The notes: generated by a model not told the origin, from the sequence alone. Positions 37,747 to 47,558 are shown, counted from the stretch's first letter. The stretch is 64,000 nucleotides of DNA from Clostridia bacterium (GCA_017625095.1 JAGALQ010000032.1:1-64000), one strand, 5' to 3'. Numbers and translations are program-made.

Positions 37747-39975
37747 ATGTGCAAGGTAAAATATGTTGACACAATGATTGGCACCGTTGCCGACGGTCAG
37801 GAAGAAAGCTTTCACGGCGGCGGAAAAACATATCCCGGAGCTGCTGTTCCGGGCGGTATGGTGCAGCTGTCACCGGATACGGTAACGGGCGGTGACAACG
37901 GCAGCGGCTACAACTATTGCGATAATACGATTGAAGGTTTCAGCTTCAACCATATGAGCGGCATAGGTTGGTACGGTGATCTGGGCAATATTCAGATTAT
38001 GCCTGTTACAGGTGAAACGGATCTGAGGAGCGGCAGCAACAGCCACGTTGAATTCAAAAAGGGTACAAGAGGCTGGAAATCTGAATTTTCTCATGACAGT
38101 GAAAAAACAGAGGCAGGATATTACTCTGTAAAGTTAGACCGTTACAATATTCTGGCTCAGGCAACAGCGAATATTCACAGCGGTATATTGAGCTTTACAT
38201 ATCCGCAAAGCGAAAACGCGAAGGTTATAATGAATTTTTCTCGCAGAATCGGCGGCAAAGCAGATTTTGAAGAGATTAAAATTGTTAACGAAAATACAGT
38301 TGAAGGTAAAATCATATGCACACCGAAGGGCGGCGGCTTCGGTCACGGCCATGCAGGAATTTCTTACGATTTGTATTTTACCTGTGAGCTTTCCGAAACA
38401 CCCGAAAAGATGCAATTCTTTTCAAATGAAGAAATGCAGGTTGAAGGTAAAAAAGAGTTTTGTCACGAGGATGTCGGATTGCTTGTGGATTTCGGCAAAA
38501 ATCTTACCGAGCCGCTTAAGATTAAATGCGGTATTTCTTATACAAGTCTTGACGGCGCGAGAATGAATCTGAAGGCTGAAATTCCCGATTTTGATTTTGA
38601 ATTTCAAAGAAAAAATGCTCAGTCTTTATGGGAACAAGCCTTCGGTGTTGCGGATGTCGAAGGCAGTAACGAAACGGATCTGAAGCTTTTCTATACCTGC
38701 CTTTATCACGCGCTTCTGGACCCGAGAGTTTCTGCGGATGTTGACGGCAGCTTTTCTTTGAACGGAAAAAATGTGAAGGATGACAGCTACACTCATCGCA
38801 CGGTGTTCAGCGGTTGGGATGTTTACAGAAGTGAATTTCCGCTTCTGGCGATTATCCGACCCGATATCGTTAACGATGAGGTCAGTTCGCTTTTGAAAAT
38901 AGCGGAGACTAAAGGCGTTTCATATCCGCGATGGGAGCTTCTGTGTCTTGATACGAGCTCTATGGTAGGTGACCCCGGGCTTCTTGTTGTTGCCGACGCA
39001 TACCTCAAAAATATCAGAAATTATGATACGGAAAAAGCATATAAAATCGGTCTTGCTTCAAGCAAATGCGAAAAAGAGTTGTTCAATAAGCCGTTTCATT
39101 CTTTGAGACCCGATTGTGAACAGTATCTGAAAAATGCTTTTGTTCCCGAAAAGCTGAGTGATACTTTAGAGTTTTTACTTGCAGATTATACAATGTACCT
39201 TTTTGCAAAAGAAAAAGGCGACAAAGAAAACGAAGAATACTTTTTAAACCGTGTGAAAAAATATGCTGAAAACTATGATGAAAAGCTCGGATTTATGGCA
39301 CCGCGAAAAGAAAACGGTGAATTTGTTTTTGAAGAAAATGAATATGATGACGACGGATGTGTTGAGAGCAACGTTTTTCAACAGTCGTGGTTTGTGCCTT
39401 ACGATGTTATCGGTCTGAGCAAACTTTTTGGCGAAGAAAGAACAGTTGAGCTTCTTGAAAGATTTTTTGAAAAAGCTGATCTTTCAAAGCTCTGGAACGA
39501 TGATTACAACCATTCAAACGAGCCTTGCCATAACATCACACATTATTTTAATATTTTGGGTCTTCCTCACCGCACACAGTACTGGACTCGCAGAGTTCAG
39601 AAGGAAGCATACAGAACAGGCGCATACGGCTTCTGTGGCAATGAGGATGTAGGTCAGCTTTCTGCGTGGTATGTACTGTCCTGCCTCGGCTTTGCTCAGG
39701 TTTGTGTCGGTCAGCAGGATTATCACATCAACACGCCACTGTTCAGGAAGGCGACAGTTAAATTGAACAGAAATTATCATTCCTGTGCGAATGCTGACAC
39801 ATTAACCGTGGTTTGTGACAAAGATCCCCTTGAGTATCCTTATATCAAAAAAGTTGAGTTTAACGGAGAGCTGATAAAAAGACCGTATTTATCTTATTTT
39901 GAAATAACATCCGGCGGCACTTTGAAGTTTGAGCTTTCAGAAGAGCCTGTTACGGATTGTTTTGAAGAACAATGA
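37747..39975 (+). CDS. GH92 family alpha-mannosidase
   Basis: 742 residues with GH92 signatures from the first residues: KYVDTMIGTVADGQ, GAAVPGGMVQLSPDT near 34-48 and FSFNHMSGIGWYGDLGNIQI near 72-91. The C-terminal catalytic stretch is GNEDVGQLSAWYVLSCLGF near 635-653, with the general acid and base carboxylates. GH92 enzymes are calcium-dependent exo-alpha-mannosidases acting on N-glycans. There is no signal peptide, so it should work in the cytoplasm on imported oligosaccharides. AGGTG-type ribosome site; a beta-helix protein follows after 18 bases. Confidence 0.94.
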   Translation: MCKVKYVDTMIGTVADGQEESFHGGGKTYPGAAVPGGMVQLSPDTVTGGDNGSGYNYCDNTIEGFSFNHMSGIGWYGDLGNIQIMPVTGETDLRSGSNSHVEFKKGTRGWKSEFSHDSEKTEAGYYSVKLDRYNILAQATANIHSGILSFTYPQSENAKVIMNFSRRIGGKADFEEIKIVNENTVEGKIICTPKGGGFGHGHAGISYDLYFTCELSETPEKMQFFSNEEMQVEGKKEFCHEDVGLLVDFGKNLTEPLKIKCGISYTSLDGARMNLKAEIPDFDFEFQRKNAQSLWEQAFGVADVEGSNETDLKLFYTCLYHALLDPRVSADVDGSFSLNGKNVKDDSYTHRTVFSGWDVYRSEFPLLAIIRPDIVNDEVSSLLKIAETKGVSYPRWELLCLDTSSMVGDPGLLVVADAYLKNIRNYDTEKAYKIGLASSKCEKELFNKPFHSLRPDCEQYLKNAFVPEKLSDTLEFLLADYTMYLFAKEKGDKENEEYFLNRVKKYAENYDEKLGFMAPRKENGEFVFEENEYDDDGCVESNVFQQSWFVPYDVIGLSKLFGEERTVELLERFFEKADLSKLWNDDYNHSNEPCHNITHYFNILGLPHRTQYWTRRVQKEAYRTGAYGFCGNEDVGQLSAWYVLSCLGFAQVCVGQQDYHINTPLFRKATVKLNRNYHSCANADTLTVVCDKDPLEYPYIKKVEFNGELIKRPYLSYFEITSGGTLKFELSEEPVTDCFEEQ

Positions 39976-39993
39976 TTTTACGAGGGTGATTTT

Positions 39994-41853
39994 ATGCTGC
40001 TGAAACTGATTTCATTTATTGCTTCAATATTGCTGTTGTTCGCTTCTGCTCCGACACTTCCCGATAAGCCCGATGTGCTGGTTGAAGAGCTTGATAATTT
40101 AAGCGAAAACAGATCGGCAGATGAGATAAACGGAGCGAACGGAACAAGGTTTTATATTCAGCGACCCAGGGAAGAAAAGATGAACGCAGTAAATGCGTCG
40201 GATTTCGGACTTTCTGAAGAAAACGAAGATAATTTTTCTGCCTTTCAGTCTGCGCTCAATTATTGCGCCGCGCATCCGCGGACAAAGCTCGTTATTGATA
40301 AGGGCACTTATTATTTCAGGAGTACAAACGGTCTTGATGCAAACAACTGCACCGATTTGCTGATTGAAGGCAATGACGCGACATTTGTTTTCTCTGTGAC
40401 TGATTATCGGTTTTTTATCAGAAACAGTGACTGCGTTGAAATACGTAATCTCAATGTTGATTGGAACTGGAAAGAAAGTCCGCTGGCTTCGGTTGTCACC
40501 GTTCAGAACAGCAATGCGGATACCAATACTCTTGACCTTGTTTTCAAAGATGCGGAATACTGTGATGAAAACTGCAGACTGATGGCGATTACTCAGTGTG
40601 ACCCCGAAACCTATACCTTCGGTGCAAAATATTCGTCAAAAGAGGTTTATATTTATCAGGATGCTGCAAACATAAAATCCGTTGAGAAGATTTCAGACAA
40701 CACACTGCGTGTTGTTCATAACGGCTGTATGGATAATTTTGAAAACGGCGAAACATATATCCTCAGGCACTATGTTTACAACGGTACTGTTTTCAATCTG
40801 CGCGATTACAGCAAGAACATAACCTTTGATAACGTCAATATTTACTCAAGCTCGGGCATGGCTTATATCTGCGAAGGCAACAGTTCGCATTTCCAGATTA
40901 TCAACAGCTTTATCGGGGTTGATCCGGAACAAAAGGATAAGCGCTGTGTGTCCGTAACTGCTGACGCGATTCATATTGTCAACACCGACGGTTGCTTTAA
41001 TATTTCGGGCTGTGACATAAGCGGAATGGGTGATGACGCCATTAATGTTCACGATGGTCTCGGCTATGTTTCTGAGCTGAACGGTAATACGCTTACGCTG
41101 ATTGCCTCTGCAATGCGACTTGAAGCAGGCGATACTCTTGCGTTCAAGAACAGTAAATTTGAAAATACAGATCTGACTGCAAAGATTGTTTCTGTCAAGG
41201 ATCTTGACTGGATAACAAAAGAGGTTATTGTTGAGAGTCTGCCCGAAGTTGTTACGACAGGCTGGACCGCATACAACACGGAATGCAACAGCGGCAATTA
41301 TGTTATTTCGAACAATTATTTCCACGAAAACAGAGCGCGAGGATTGCTTCTCCAGTCCTCAAACGGACTGTGCGAAAATAACCGATTCTATAAAACAATG
41401 TCTCAGGCAATAAAGGTTGTTATGGATATTGAACCGACTCTCTGGCAGGAGGGTACGGGCGTTGATAATCTGGTAATCCGCAACAATACCTTTGAAAAGT
41501 GCAACTACAGTGACTGGGGCTGTGTGATTGAAATCGGTACCAATATTGCAGGCAGGTCTGCCGAAACGGCTGTTTTTTCAAACATTGAAATCAGCTCAAA
41601 CAGTTTTAAAGATATACCGTCAACGCTTATGAGAACAAACAATGTTAACGGCCTCGTTTTTGCTGATAACATAGTTGATACAGGCGATTGTTTTGACAGT
41701 GTATCGGTGCAGGGCAGACTTTGGTTCGGCGAATACTGTTCAAACGTAACCTATACTGACAATGTTTTTGTCAACAGCGGATTTTTACGGTATAAAGAAA
41801 TTGCTCAATCAGACAGCGTCGGTGTCTGGGCGCAGATTAATTCTCAGCTTTGA
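39994..41853 (+). CDS. Secreted beta-helix glycosidase, GH110-like
   Basis: 619 residues. Signal peptide at about 1-25 (LISFIASILLLFASA). A pectate-lyase-like beta-helix begins with NFSAFQSALNYCAAHP and IDKGTYYFRS. The central GCDISGMGDDAINVHDGLGY, YFHENRARGLLLQSSNG and IKVVMDIEPTLWQEGTGVDN stretches resemble the GH110 alpha-1,3-galactosidase fold (assigned from memory). If so, it would remove terminal galactose from B-type antigens. Co-transcribed with the GH92 gene after 18 bases, which fits stepwise host-glycan breakdown. Other beta-helix hydrolases are possible. Confidence 0.65.
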   Translation: MLLKLISFIASILLLFASAPTLPDKPDVLVEELDNLSENRSADEINGANGTRFYIQRPREEKMNAVNASDFGLSEENEDNFSAFQSALNYCAAHPRTKLVIDKGTYYFRSTNGLDANNCTDLLIEGNDATFVFSVTDYRFFIRNSDCVEIRNLNVDWNWKESPLASVVTVQNSNADTNTLDLVFKDAEYCDENCRLMAITQCDPETYTFGAKYSSKEVYIYQDAANIKSVEKISDNTLRVVHNGCMDNFENGETYILRHYVYNGTVFNLRDYSKNITFDNVNIYSSSGMAYICEGNSSHFQIINSFIGVDPEQKDKRCVSVTADAIHIVNTDGCFNISGCDISGMGDDAINVHDGLGYVSELNGNTLTLIASAMRLEAGDTLAFKNSKFENTDLTAKIVSVKDLDWITKEVIVESLPEVVTTGWTAYNTECNSGNYVISNNYFHENRARGLLLQSSNGLCENNRFYKTMSQAIKVVMDIEPTLWQEGTGVDNLVIRNNTFEKCNYSDWGCVIEIGTNIAGRSAETAVFSNIEISSNSFKDIPSTLMRTNNVNGLVFADNIVDTGDCFDSVSVQGRLWFGEYCSNVTYTDNVFVNSGFLRYKEIAQSDSVGVWAQINSQL

Positions 41854-41987
41854 ACTGAGCGCGGAAATAATCAATCTGTAACCGATTTTTTGGTGTTGCA
41901 TCCTCATAAGAATGTGTATTCTTTTGAACTCATATTTAATGATATTGACACGAATTAAGTGAAAATAGTAAAACAGGGTGATGAACT

Positions 41988-43328
41988 GTGAAAAAGATTT
42001 TAAAGGCAATCGGAAAAACAATAGGCATTATTCTCGGCACAGTGCTTTCTGTTTTGGTGATATGCTGTGTTGCAACTCTCGGTTGGGGTGCGGTTCAGGC
42101 TTCAAGGGGCAGCGTGACCGAAGCAATGCCCGAAACTCCTGCTGATTTCAAACCTGCGGTTCGGTTTGTTGCTTTCACTGACACGCATAATGAAAACGAA
42201 AACGTTGCTGACGCAATTGATACCGCATACGCGCTGTTTGATAACGATTCGGTTTATCAGGGTGTTGATGCCTTTTTCGGACTCGGAGACTTCTCGAGTA
42301 TCGGTACAGAGCCTGATTATGAGGCTTATGCCGACACGCTCAGAGAGCATATCCGCGAAGAAACCGTCTGCATCAACGTGCTCGGCAACCACGAATTTAA
42401 AACAGATAACTATAACGAGCTTTTCAAAAAGCATTTCGGTTATGATCCCAATACGGTTACCGAGATAAACGGCTTCACTTTTATAGCTTTCTCAGGTGAG
42501 CGTTCGCTGACAGAGTGGACCTTCACTCCGGGCAGCCTTAAGTGGCTCAGCGATGAGATTCATAAGGCTGAAAAAACGGCAGGGGACAGACCGGTTTTTG
42601 TTTTTCAGCATCCTCATCCCTTCGGCACGGTTTACGGCAGCTCAATCTGGTGCACGCCTCAGCTTAATCCGGTTTTTGCCGGACATAATAAGGTGATCAA
42701 TTTCTCGGGTCACTCACATTTTCCGATGAATGACCCGAGGAGCATCAATCAGACAACGTATACGTCTGTCGGTGTCGGTGCAATGGCAAGATTCGAGCTT
42801 GATAAAGACTATATTGTCGGTCAGCATCCCGAAAGGTATGAAGATGCCGCACAGTTCTGTGTTGTTGAAGCGGATAATGACGGAAGTGTCAGAATCAGGG
42901 GTTACGACCTTTTATCCGATACGTTCTTCTGCGAGTATTACATCGATGATATAAACAATGAATCTGCTTACGCATATACATATAAGAATATGAAAGCACA
43001 CGATAAGGCTCCCGTTTTCGGCAGTGAAGTATCAGCTTCTGCAGTGACGGATGATAACGGTGACTACCGTGTATCGTTTACACACGCCAAAGCCGCTGAC
43101 GGATATATCGTGCATGAGTATAAGGTATCAATCTCCGATGAAAGTGGAAAAGAAATTTACAAGGATAATGTAATTTCCGATTACTATATTGTTGATAAAA
43201 TTGATACAATGGGTTTTACGGTTGCAAAAGATCTGCTCGAAAAAGGCAGAACATATTCGCTCACCGTAACCGCGGAAAGCGCATACCACCTTTATTCCGA
43301 GCCGATAACAATGAGCTTTACAGTATAA
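41988..43328 (+). CDS. Membrane-anchored metallophosphoesterase
   Basis: 446 residues. One N-terminal membrane segment (about 11-38) anchors it outside. The calcineurin-like core shows AFTDTHNENEN near 61, a GLGDFSSIG segment, LGNHEF near 128, FQHPHPFGT near 210 and NFSGHSHFP near 240, i.e. the full set of metal ligands. A C-terminal domain from about 335 looks fibronectin-like. The phosphate substrate is unknown. It follows the GH110-like gene by 134 bases with no clear terminator between them. A terminator follows. Confidence 0.87.
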   Translation: MKKILKAIGKTIGIILGTVLSVLVICCVATLGWGAVQASRGSVTEAMPETPADFKPAVRFVAFTDTHNENENVADAIDTAYALFDNDSVYQGVDAFFGLGDFSSIGTEPDYEAYADTLREHIREETVCINVLGNHEFKTDNYNELFKKHFGYDPNTVTEINGFTFIAFSGERSLTEWTFTPGSLKWLSDEIHKAEKTAGDRPVFVFQHPHPFGTVYGSSIWCTPQLNPVFAGHNKVINFSGHSHFPMNDPRSINQTTYTSVGVGAMARFELDKDYIVGQHPERYEDAAQFCVVEADNDGSVRIRGYDLLSDTFFCEYYIDDINNESAYAYTYKNMKAHDKAPVFGSEVSASAVTDDNGDYRVSFTHAKAADGYIVHEYKVSISDESGKEIYKDNVISDYYIVDKIDTMGFTVAKDLLEKGRTYSLTVTAESAYHLYSEPITMSFTV

Positions 43329-43341
43329 TAAAAATAACAAA

Positions 43342-43378
43342 ACAGCCGCAATCCTTTTAAAGATTGCGGCTGTAAATT
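43342..43378. terminator. Bidirectional terminator between convergent genes
   Basis: ACAGCCGCAATC (43342-43353) pairs exactly with GATTGCGGCTGT (43362-43373), followed by AAATTTTA. Confidence 0.85.
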
Positions 43379-43387
43379 TTACAGGTT

Positions 43388-45145
43388 TCAGAATTTACTG
43401 TAGATCTTATTTACAGTGCGGTTGAGTTTCTTGAGAATTTCTGTAAATGCGTTTTCGATTGCGGTAGGTGATTCGTCAGGAATTACGCCTGCGTTGACGA
43501 GTGCTTTTTCAAGCTCTGCGTCTGCTGCGTTCCAGGCTGCCTGGTCAACGATTGTTTCACCGAGAAGTGCGTTGACCTTGGCGACTGCTGCTTCAACTGC
43601 GGCGATGTTTTCTGCGCTGATGCCGCTCTTGTCGGCAGCGTTCCAGGCTTCGATGTTGTCGCGTGCGTTGAAGGTGAGTCTGCCCTCGTTGAACTGCGGG
43701 AATGCGGGGTTGGAGTAAACGTCGTGCATATTGTTGTCTGCCATAGCTTTGATTGCAAGAGTGAGGGCAACGTCATTCTGCGGAAGCTGCTCGTGTGCCT
43801 GAGCCTTGAAGTACCAGGTTGTGCAGGGGAGCAGACCTGTTGTTGCGTCTACAACACCGTCGGGTGAAAGGTGATTGTGCTCGGGGTTACTGCAGTATGT
43901 GCCGACAGCCTTGTAACCCTCGCCGAGTGTTGTGCCGAGGTCTGCAAAGGTTGCACCCATTGCGGGGGATTCGGCGTGAATAACACGGTCAGCGTTCTTT
44001 GTCTTGTAGTTTTTGCAGAGCGGGAAGAGAGGAACGTCGTAGCAAGCTAGGTTGAATACCTCACAACCTGAATCGCGAAGTTCGAAAAGGTTCTCTTCAA
44101 AGTTTGCTCTTGCGTTCATAAAGTATTCAACATCTGCGAGGATGCCCTTGAGCTCGTCTTTGCCCTCAAGCCACTTTGCCTTTGCCTCTTTGTAATATGC
44201 GTCGGGGCAGAGAGCCCAGAGCATTGTTGTGCGGACGGCTGCAACATCTACAAGACCTTCTGCAAGGCCGCCGAGAGCTGATTTGAGAACGTCGTCGGGA
44301 AGAATGCGCAGCACCATATTGAGCAGATATGCAAGGTATGTATCACCGAGGAGAGTTACAAGAAGCTCTTCGTAAAGAGTGTTATCATCATAAAAAACGC
44401 TGAGGTTGCCTGTATAAAGGTCACCGATGATGTCAGAACCGTCAATTGCGGGAATTACAAAAACCATTTTCTTGATAAGCTCATAATCTTCGGGATACAT
44501 CTCAAGGTAGTTTACCGCGATTGTACCGCCAAGGCTGATATGGCAGAGCTTAACCTTGCCGTTGGGTGATTTGGGAAGAACGACATCGTGGATGTAGTGG
44601 TGAAGCTTTTTGGTTTCGTGCATAACGTCGCCGAGTGAATCGTAACCGAAGTAATAAACGTCATCTTCGCCGACTATCTGGCTGAGCTCCTGAATGGGAA
44701 GGAAGTTATAATACTCTGCCTTTACAGCTTCGGGCAGTTCGCTCATAGGCATTTCATAGCAGGGAGTTACGATGTTTTGGATATATTTGCCGTTGTTGTC
44801 TTTTTCGATAAGCTTAAGTGCGTTGTATGTGCCCTCGCGCATAGCTTGGGTCAGACCGATATCGTGTCTTGTGACGATTGAAGCGAGCATATTCGGCAGA
44901 GCGCGCTTGAGGAGCGGCATAACATCAATTTCGAGCGGCCAGCCTGTGACATAGCCTGTTTCGTCGGGCACCCAGTTGCCGTTTTCGTCAACAAGGTATG
45001 TGTTGTTCTGGCTCATACCGTGTACGATAATAACCGGTGTTTCGGTATCGTAGTCGGCAACATATTCAGGCTCAGCTGCAAATGCTGTGAATGAAAGCAG
45101 CGTTGCGAGAACAAGGCAGATACTTATTACTCTTCTGAATTTCAT
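43388..45145 (-). CDS. Secreted alpha/beta hydrolase (esterase/lipase-like)
   Basis: 585 residues from an ATG at 45145 with AAAGGGGA upstream. Signal peptide at about 1-23 (LATLLSFTAFA). The alpha/beta hydrolase core starts with VIIVHGMSQNNTYLV; the nucleophile elbow is CHISLGGTIAVNYL (SxG with the Ser as nucleophile). A late D and AHEQLP could complete the triad. Residues from about 500 form a FIVAR-like helical segment (AAVEAAVAKVNALLGE). An ester-bond substrate is likely; specificity unknown. The C-terminus IEN-FTEILKKLNRTVNKIY is a helical tail. Confidence 0.75.
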   Translation of the reverse strand: MKFRRVISICLVLATLLSFTAFAAEPEYVADYDTETPVIIVHGMSQNNTYLVDENGNWVPDETGYVTGWPLEIDVMPLLKRALPNMLASIVTRHDIGLTQAMREGTYNALKLIEKDNNGKYIQNIVTPCYEMPMSELPEAVKAEYYNFLPIQELSQIVGEDDVYYFGYDSLGDVMHETKKLHHYIHDVVLPKSPNGKVKLCHISLGGTIAVNYLEMYPEDYELIKKMVFVIPAIDGSDIIGDLYTGNLSVFYDDNTLYEELLVTLLGDTYLAYLLNMVLRILPDDVLKSALGGLAEGLVDVAAVRTTMLWALCPDAYYKEAKAKWLEGKDELKGILADVEYFMNARANFEENLFELRDSGCEVFNLACYDVPLFPLCKNYKTKNADRVIHAESPAMGATFADLGTTLGEGYKAVGTYCSNPEHNHLSPDGVVDATTGLLPCTTWYFKAQAHEQLPQNDVALTLAIKAMADNNMHDVYSNPAFPQFNEGRLTFNARDNIEAWNAADKSGISAENIAAVEAAVAKVNALLGETIVDQAAWNAADAELEKALVNAGVIPDESPTAIENAFTEILKKLNRTVNKIYSKF

Positions 45146-45281
45146 AATGTTTGTCCCCTTTGTGTTTGATATTAAGAATTCTACCAAATAAATGCAGAAA
45201 ACTCAATGCGATTATATAACAAGGTTTAGGTCTTATTTTTGGTTAAATATACGAAACGGATTTATTATAGAAGAAAAACAG

Positions 45282-45311
45282 TTGAAAAAAGTGTTGTACT
45301 TGTTGTAGAAT
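45282..45311 (+). promoter_or_regulatory. Promoter of the dehydrogenase gene
   Basis: TTGAAA (45282-45287), 18-base spacer, TAGAAT (45306-45311), 67 bases before the ATG. Confidence 0.5.
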
Positions 45312-45378
45312 ATAACCGTAATATCTCGAAATTGCCGACGGTTAAGATTTTACATAGCGAAAGCGAGAAAAGTTAAAA

Positions 45379-46374
45379 ATGAAAATTGCTCTTTTCGGTA
45401 CAAAGCGTTCTTTGTTTTCCAAGGCTTATACACCCGAGGTGCTTAAAAAACTCGGTGAATACGGTGAGCTTTCGGAGATGATAGACAGAAATAACCTCGA
45501 TGAAAATGCAGCATTTCTTGCGGACTGTGAAGTTGCGTTTTCAACCTGGGGAATGCCTCGGTTTACAAAAGAAGAAATAGCAAAATATATGCCGGAACTC
45601 AAAGCGGTTTTTTATTCGGCAGGTACCGTTCAGTATTTTGCAAGACCTTTTCTTGAAAGCGGTGTGAGGGTGTTCAGCGCATTTGCGGCAAACGCGGTGC
45701 CCGTTGCCGAATATACCTTTGCGCAGATAACTCTTGCGGCAAAAGGCTATTTTCAGGCTGAAAAGTACTATCGTGCTTTGCTGCCCTACTCGTTCAGATT
45801 TGCACAGTTATCTGTCGGTAATTTCGGCTGTAAGGTCGGTCTTGTCGGTCTGGGTGCAATCGGAAAAATGGTTGCCGAAAGGCTCAAGGCGCTTGATGTT
45901 GAGGTTTATGCGTGCGATCCGTTTGTTCCCGAAGAAACCGCAAAAGAGCTCGGCGTAAAGCTTGTTGATATGGAAACGCTTTTCCGTGAGTGTGACGTTA
46001 TCAGCAACCATCTTGCAAACAAACCCGAGCTTGAAAATATTTTCAACCGTAAGCTTTTCAGGCTGATGAAAAAGCGTTCGGCATTTATCAATACCGGCAG
46101 GGGAGCGCAGGTTGCGGAATATCAGCTTGCATTATCTCTTTTGCTTCATCCGTCAAGAACCTTTGTTGCTGACGTTCTCAAGCACGAGAGCTTTCCTTAT
46201 ATTAATCCGCTTTTCTGGTGTCCTAACGCGATTCTCACACCTCATATTGCAGGCAGTATGGGCAAAGAGCCGCAAAGAATGGCTTACTATATGATGGAAG
46301 AAATGGACAGAATGCTTGCCGATGAGCCCGTAAAATACGAGGTTACTCTTGAATCCCTCGAAAGGATGGCATAA
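45379..46374 (+). CDS. D-isomer-specific 2-hydroxyacid dehydrogenase family protein
   Basis: 331 residues. NAD-binding Rossmann motif GLGAIG at 157-162 with the following acidic stretch EVYACDPF. The catalytic residues of the family are visible: Arg in INTGRGAQVAE (R241), a Glu near 270 and His in LTPHIAGS (H289). The substrate loop NKPELENIF differs from the usual LTPET. Family enzymes reduce 2-keto acids to D-2-hydroxy acids or similar; the substrate is not clear. A DNA glycosylase gene follows after 42 bases. Confidence 0.88.
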   Translation: MKIALFGTKRSLFSKAYTPEVLKKLGEYGELSEMIDRNNLDENAAFLADCEVAFSTWGMPRFTKEEIAKYMPELKAVFYSAGTVQYFARPFLESGVRVFSAFAANAVPVAEYTFAQITLAAKGYFQAEKYYRALLPYSFRFAQLSVGNFGCKVGLVGLGAIGKMVAERLKALDVEVYACDPFVPEETAKELGVKLVDMETLFRECDVISNHLANKPELENIFNRKLFRLMKKRSAFINTGRGAQVAEYQLALSLLLHPSRTFVADVLKHESFPYINPLFWCPNAILTPHIAGSMGKEPQRMAYYMMEEMDRMLADEPVKYEVTLESLERMA

Positions 46375-46416
46375 GGTTGCTTGCCAACTGAAATGGAGAA
46401 TAAAGGAGGTAATAAT

Positions 46417-46902
46417 ATGCCGCAGCATCCTTTTCCGCCACTGTATGACAGCAATTCAAAGGTGCTCATTCTCGGCAGCTTTCCGTCGGTAAAATCACGG
46501 GAGCAGATGTTCTTCTACGGACATCCGCAGAACAGATTCTGGAAAGTGGTTTCTGCCGTTATGTGTGCCGAAACGCCCGTGAGTGTTGAGCAGAAGAAAA
46601 GCTTTCTTCTTTCTAACCGCATTGCGTTATGGGATATTATTGCTTACTGTGATATAACAGGCAGCTCAGACAGCTCAATCAAAAACGTGGTGGCAAACGA
46701 CCTGACCGAGATACTTGAAAACGCAGACATAAAACAGATTTTTGTCAACGGCAAAACAGCTGAAAAGTATTATAACAAATATATCCGTGATACAATCGGC
46801 AGAGAGGCGATTTGCCTGCCCTCGACTTCGCCTGCAAATGCAGGGTGGAGTGTGCAAAGACTTGTTGAAGCCTGGGAAATAATAAAGAAAAGTCTTGAGT
46901 GA
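46417..46902 (+). CDS. DNA-deoxyinosine glycosylase-like uracil-DNA glycosylase superfamily protein
   Basis: 161 residues from an ATG at 46417 with AAAGGAGG upstream; a TTG at 46381 precedes that site. The UDG fold motifs are VLILGSFPSVKSREQMFFYG followed by NRFWKVVSAVM near 17-47, and a C-terminal LPSTSPANAGWS near 136-147. This pattern is that of the hypoxanthine/deoxyinosine glycosylases (UDG family 6). It would excise deaminated adenine or uracil mismatches. Probably co-transcribed with the dehydrogenase gene. Confidence 0.82.
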   Translation: MPQHPFPPLYDSNSKVLILGSFPSVKSREQMFFYGHPQNRFWKVVSAVMCAETPVSVEQKKSFLLSNRIALWDIIAYCDITGSSDSSIKNVVANDLTEILENADIKQIFVNGKTAEKYYNKYIRDTIGREAICLPSTSPANAGWSVQRLVEAWEIIKKSLE

Positions 46903-46933
46903 AAAGTATCCGCAAAAACAGTGATTTTGATTG

Positions 46934-46977
46934 AAAACGGCTTAATCGGAAAAATTAACCGATCAAGCCGTTTTTAT
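46934..46977. terminator. Terminator between convergent genes
   Basis: AAACGGCTTAATCGG and CCGATCAAGCCGTTT pair with one mismatch around an eight- to nine-base loop, followed by TTATATC; it overlaps the end of the XRE gene. Confidence 0.75.
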
Positions 46978-47558
46978 ATCTTCTTTTTCATCAGACCGTG
47001 CCTGTTGCAGTAAATACAGAGATATCCTCTGCCGCGAAGCTGAAGCCGCGTCTGAGCGTTGCCTTCGGGGTAGAGCTTGACAAACTGCAATCTGTCGGAG
47101 GTTACATACGCAATAAATGATATGAAATGTGATTTTGTCATATCGTGATTGACGGTGATAAAGCTTTCGTCTTCAACGTGTTCAATCGTTATTTCGTGTG
47201 CCTCATCTGTTTCATCTGCTTCAAGCGGTGGCAGACTGATTCCGCAGCAGCTTATTACCGCATCGCCTGTTGAGCGGATTACGTTGCCGCAAACGGGGCA
47301 GACATAAAACTTTGAGCGTAGTATGTTTGATGAGGTGTTTTTGTTCCTAACCGTGTCACCTGACATAAGCTCCATCACCGAAACGCCGAGCGCTTTGCTC
47401 AGCGGCTCGATAAGTGTTATGTCAGGCAGACCTTTTGCCGTTTCCCATTTTGATACGGCTTTGCTGCCGACACCTATCATATCTCCAAGCTGATTCTGTG
47501 TGATTCCTTTTGCTTCGCGCAAGCGTTTGATTGTTGCGCCCGTTATATAATTATCCAT
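46974..47558 (-). CDS. XRE-type regulator fused to a superoxide-reductase-like (desulfoferrodoxin) domain
   Basis: 194 residues. Residues 8-66 are an HTH_XRE domain (IKRLREAKGITQNQLGDMIG, then KAVSKWETAKGLPD). Residues 85-110 form a desulforedoxin-type site CPVCGNV...SCCGISLP with C87, C90, C104 and C105. Residues 115-190 have the superoxide-reductase iron-site layout: H121, H138, H144 (NHDMTKSHF) and C184/H187 in YCNRHGLM. That is four His and one Cys, the same set as in desulfoferrodoxin. So it probably binds iron and may sense or detoxify superoxide while binding DNA. Promoter and divergent macro-domain gene are 120 bases away. Confidence 0.8.
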   Translation of the reverse strand: MDNYITGATIKRLREAKGITQNQLGDMIGVGSKAVSKWETAKGLPDITLIEPLSKALGVSVMELMSGDTVRNKNTSSNILRSKFYVCPVCGNVIRSTGDAVISCCGISLPPLEADETDEAHEITIEHVEDESFITVNHDMTKSHFISFIAYVTSDRLQFVKLYPEGNAQTRLQLRGRGYLCIYCNRHGLMKKKI

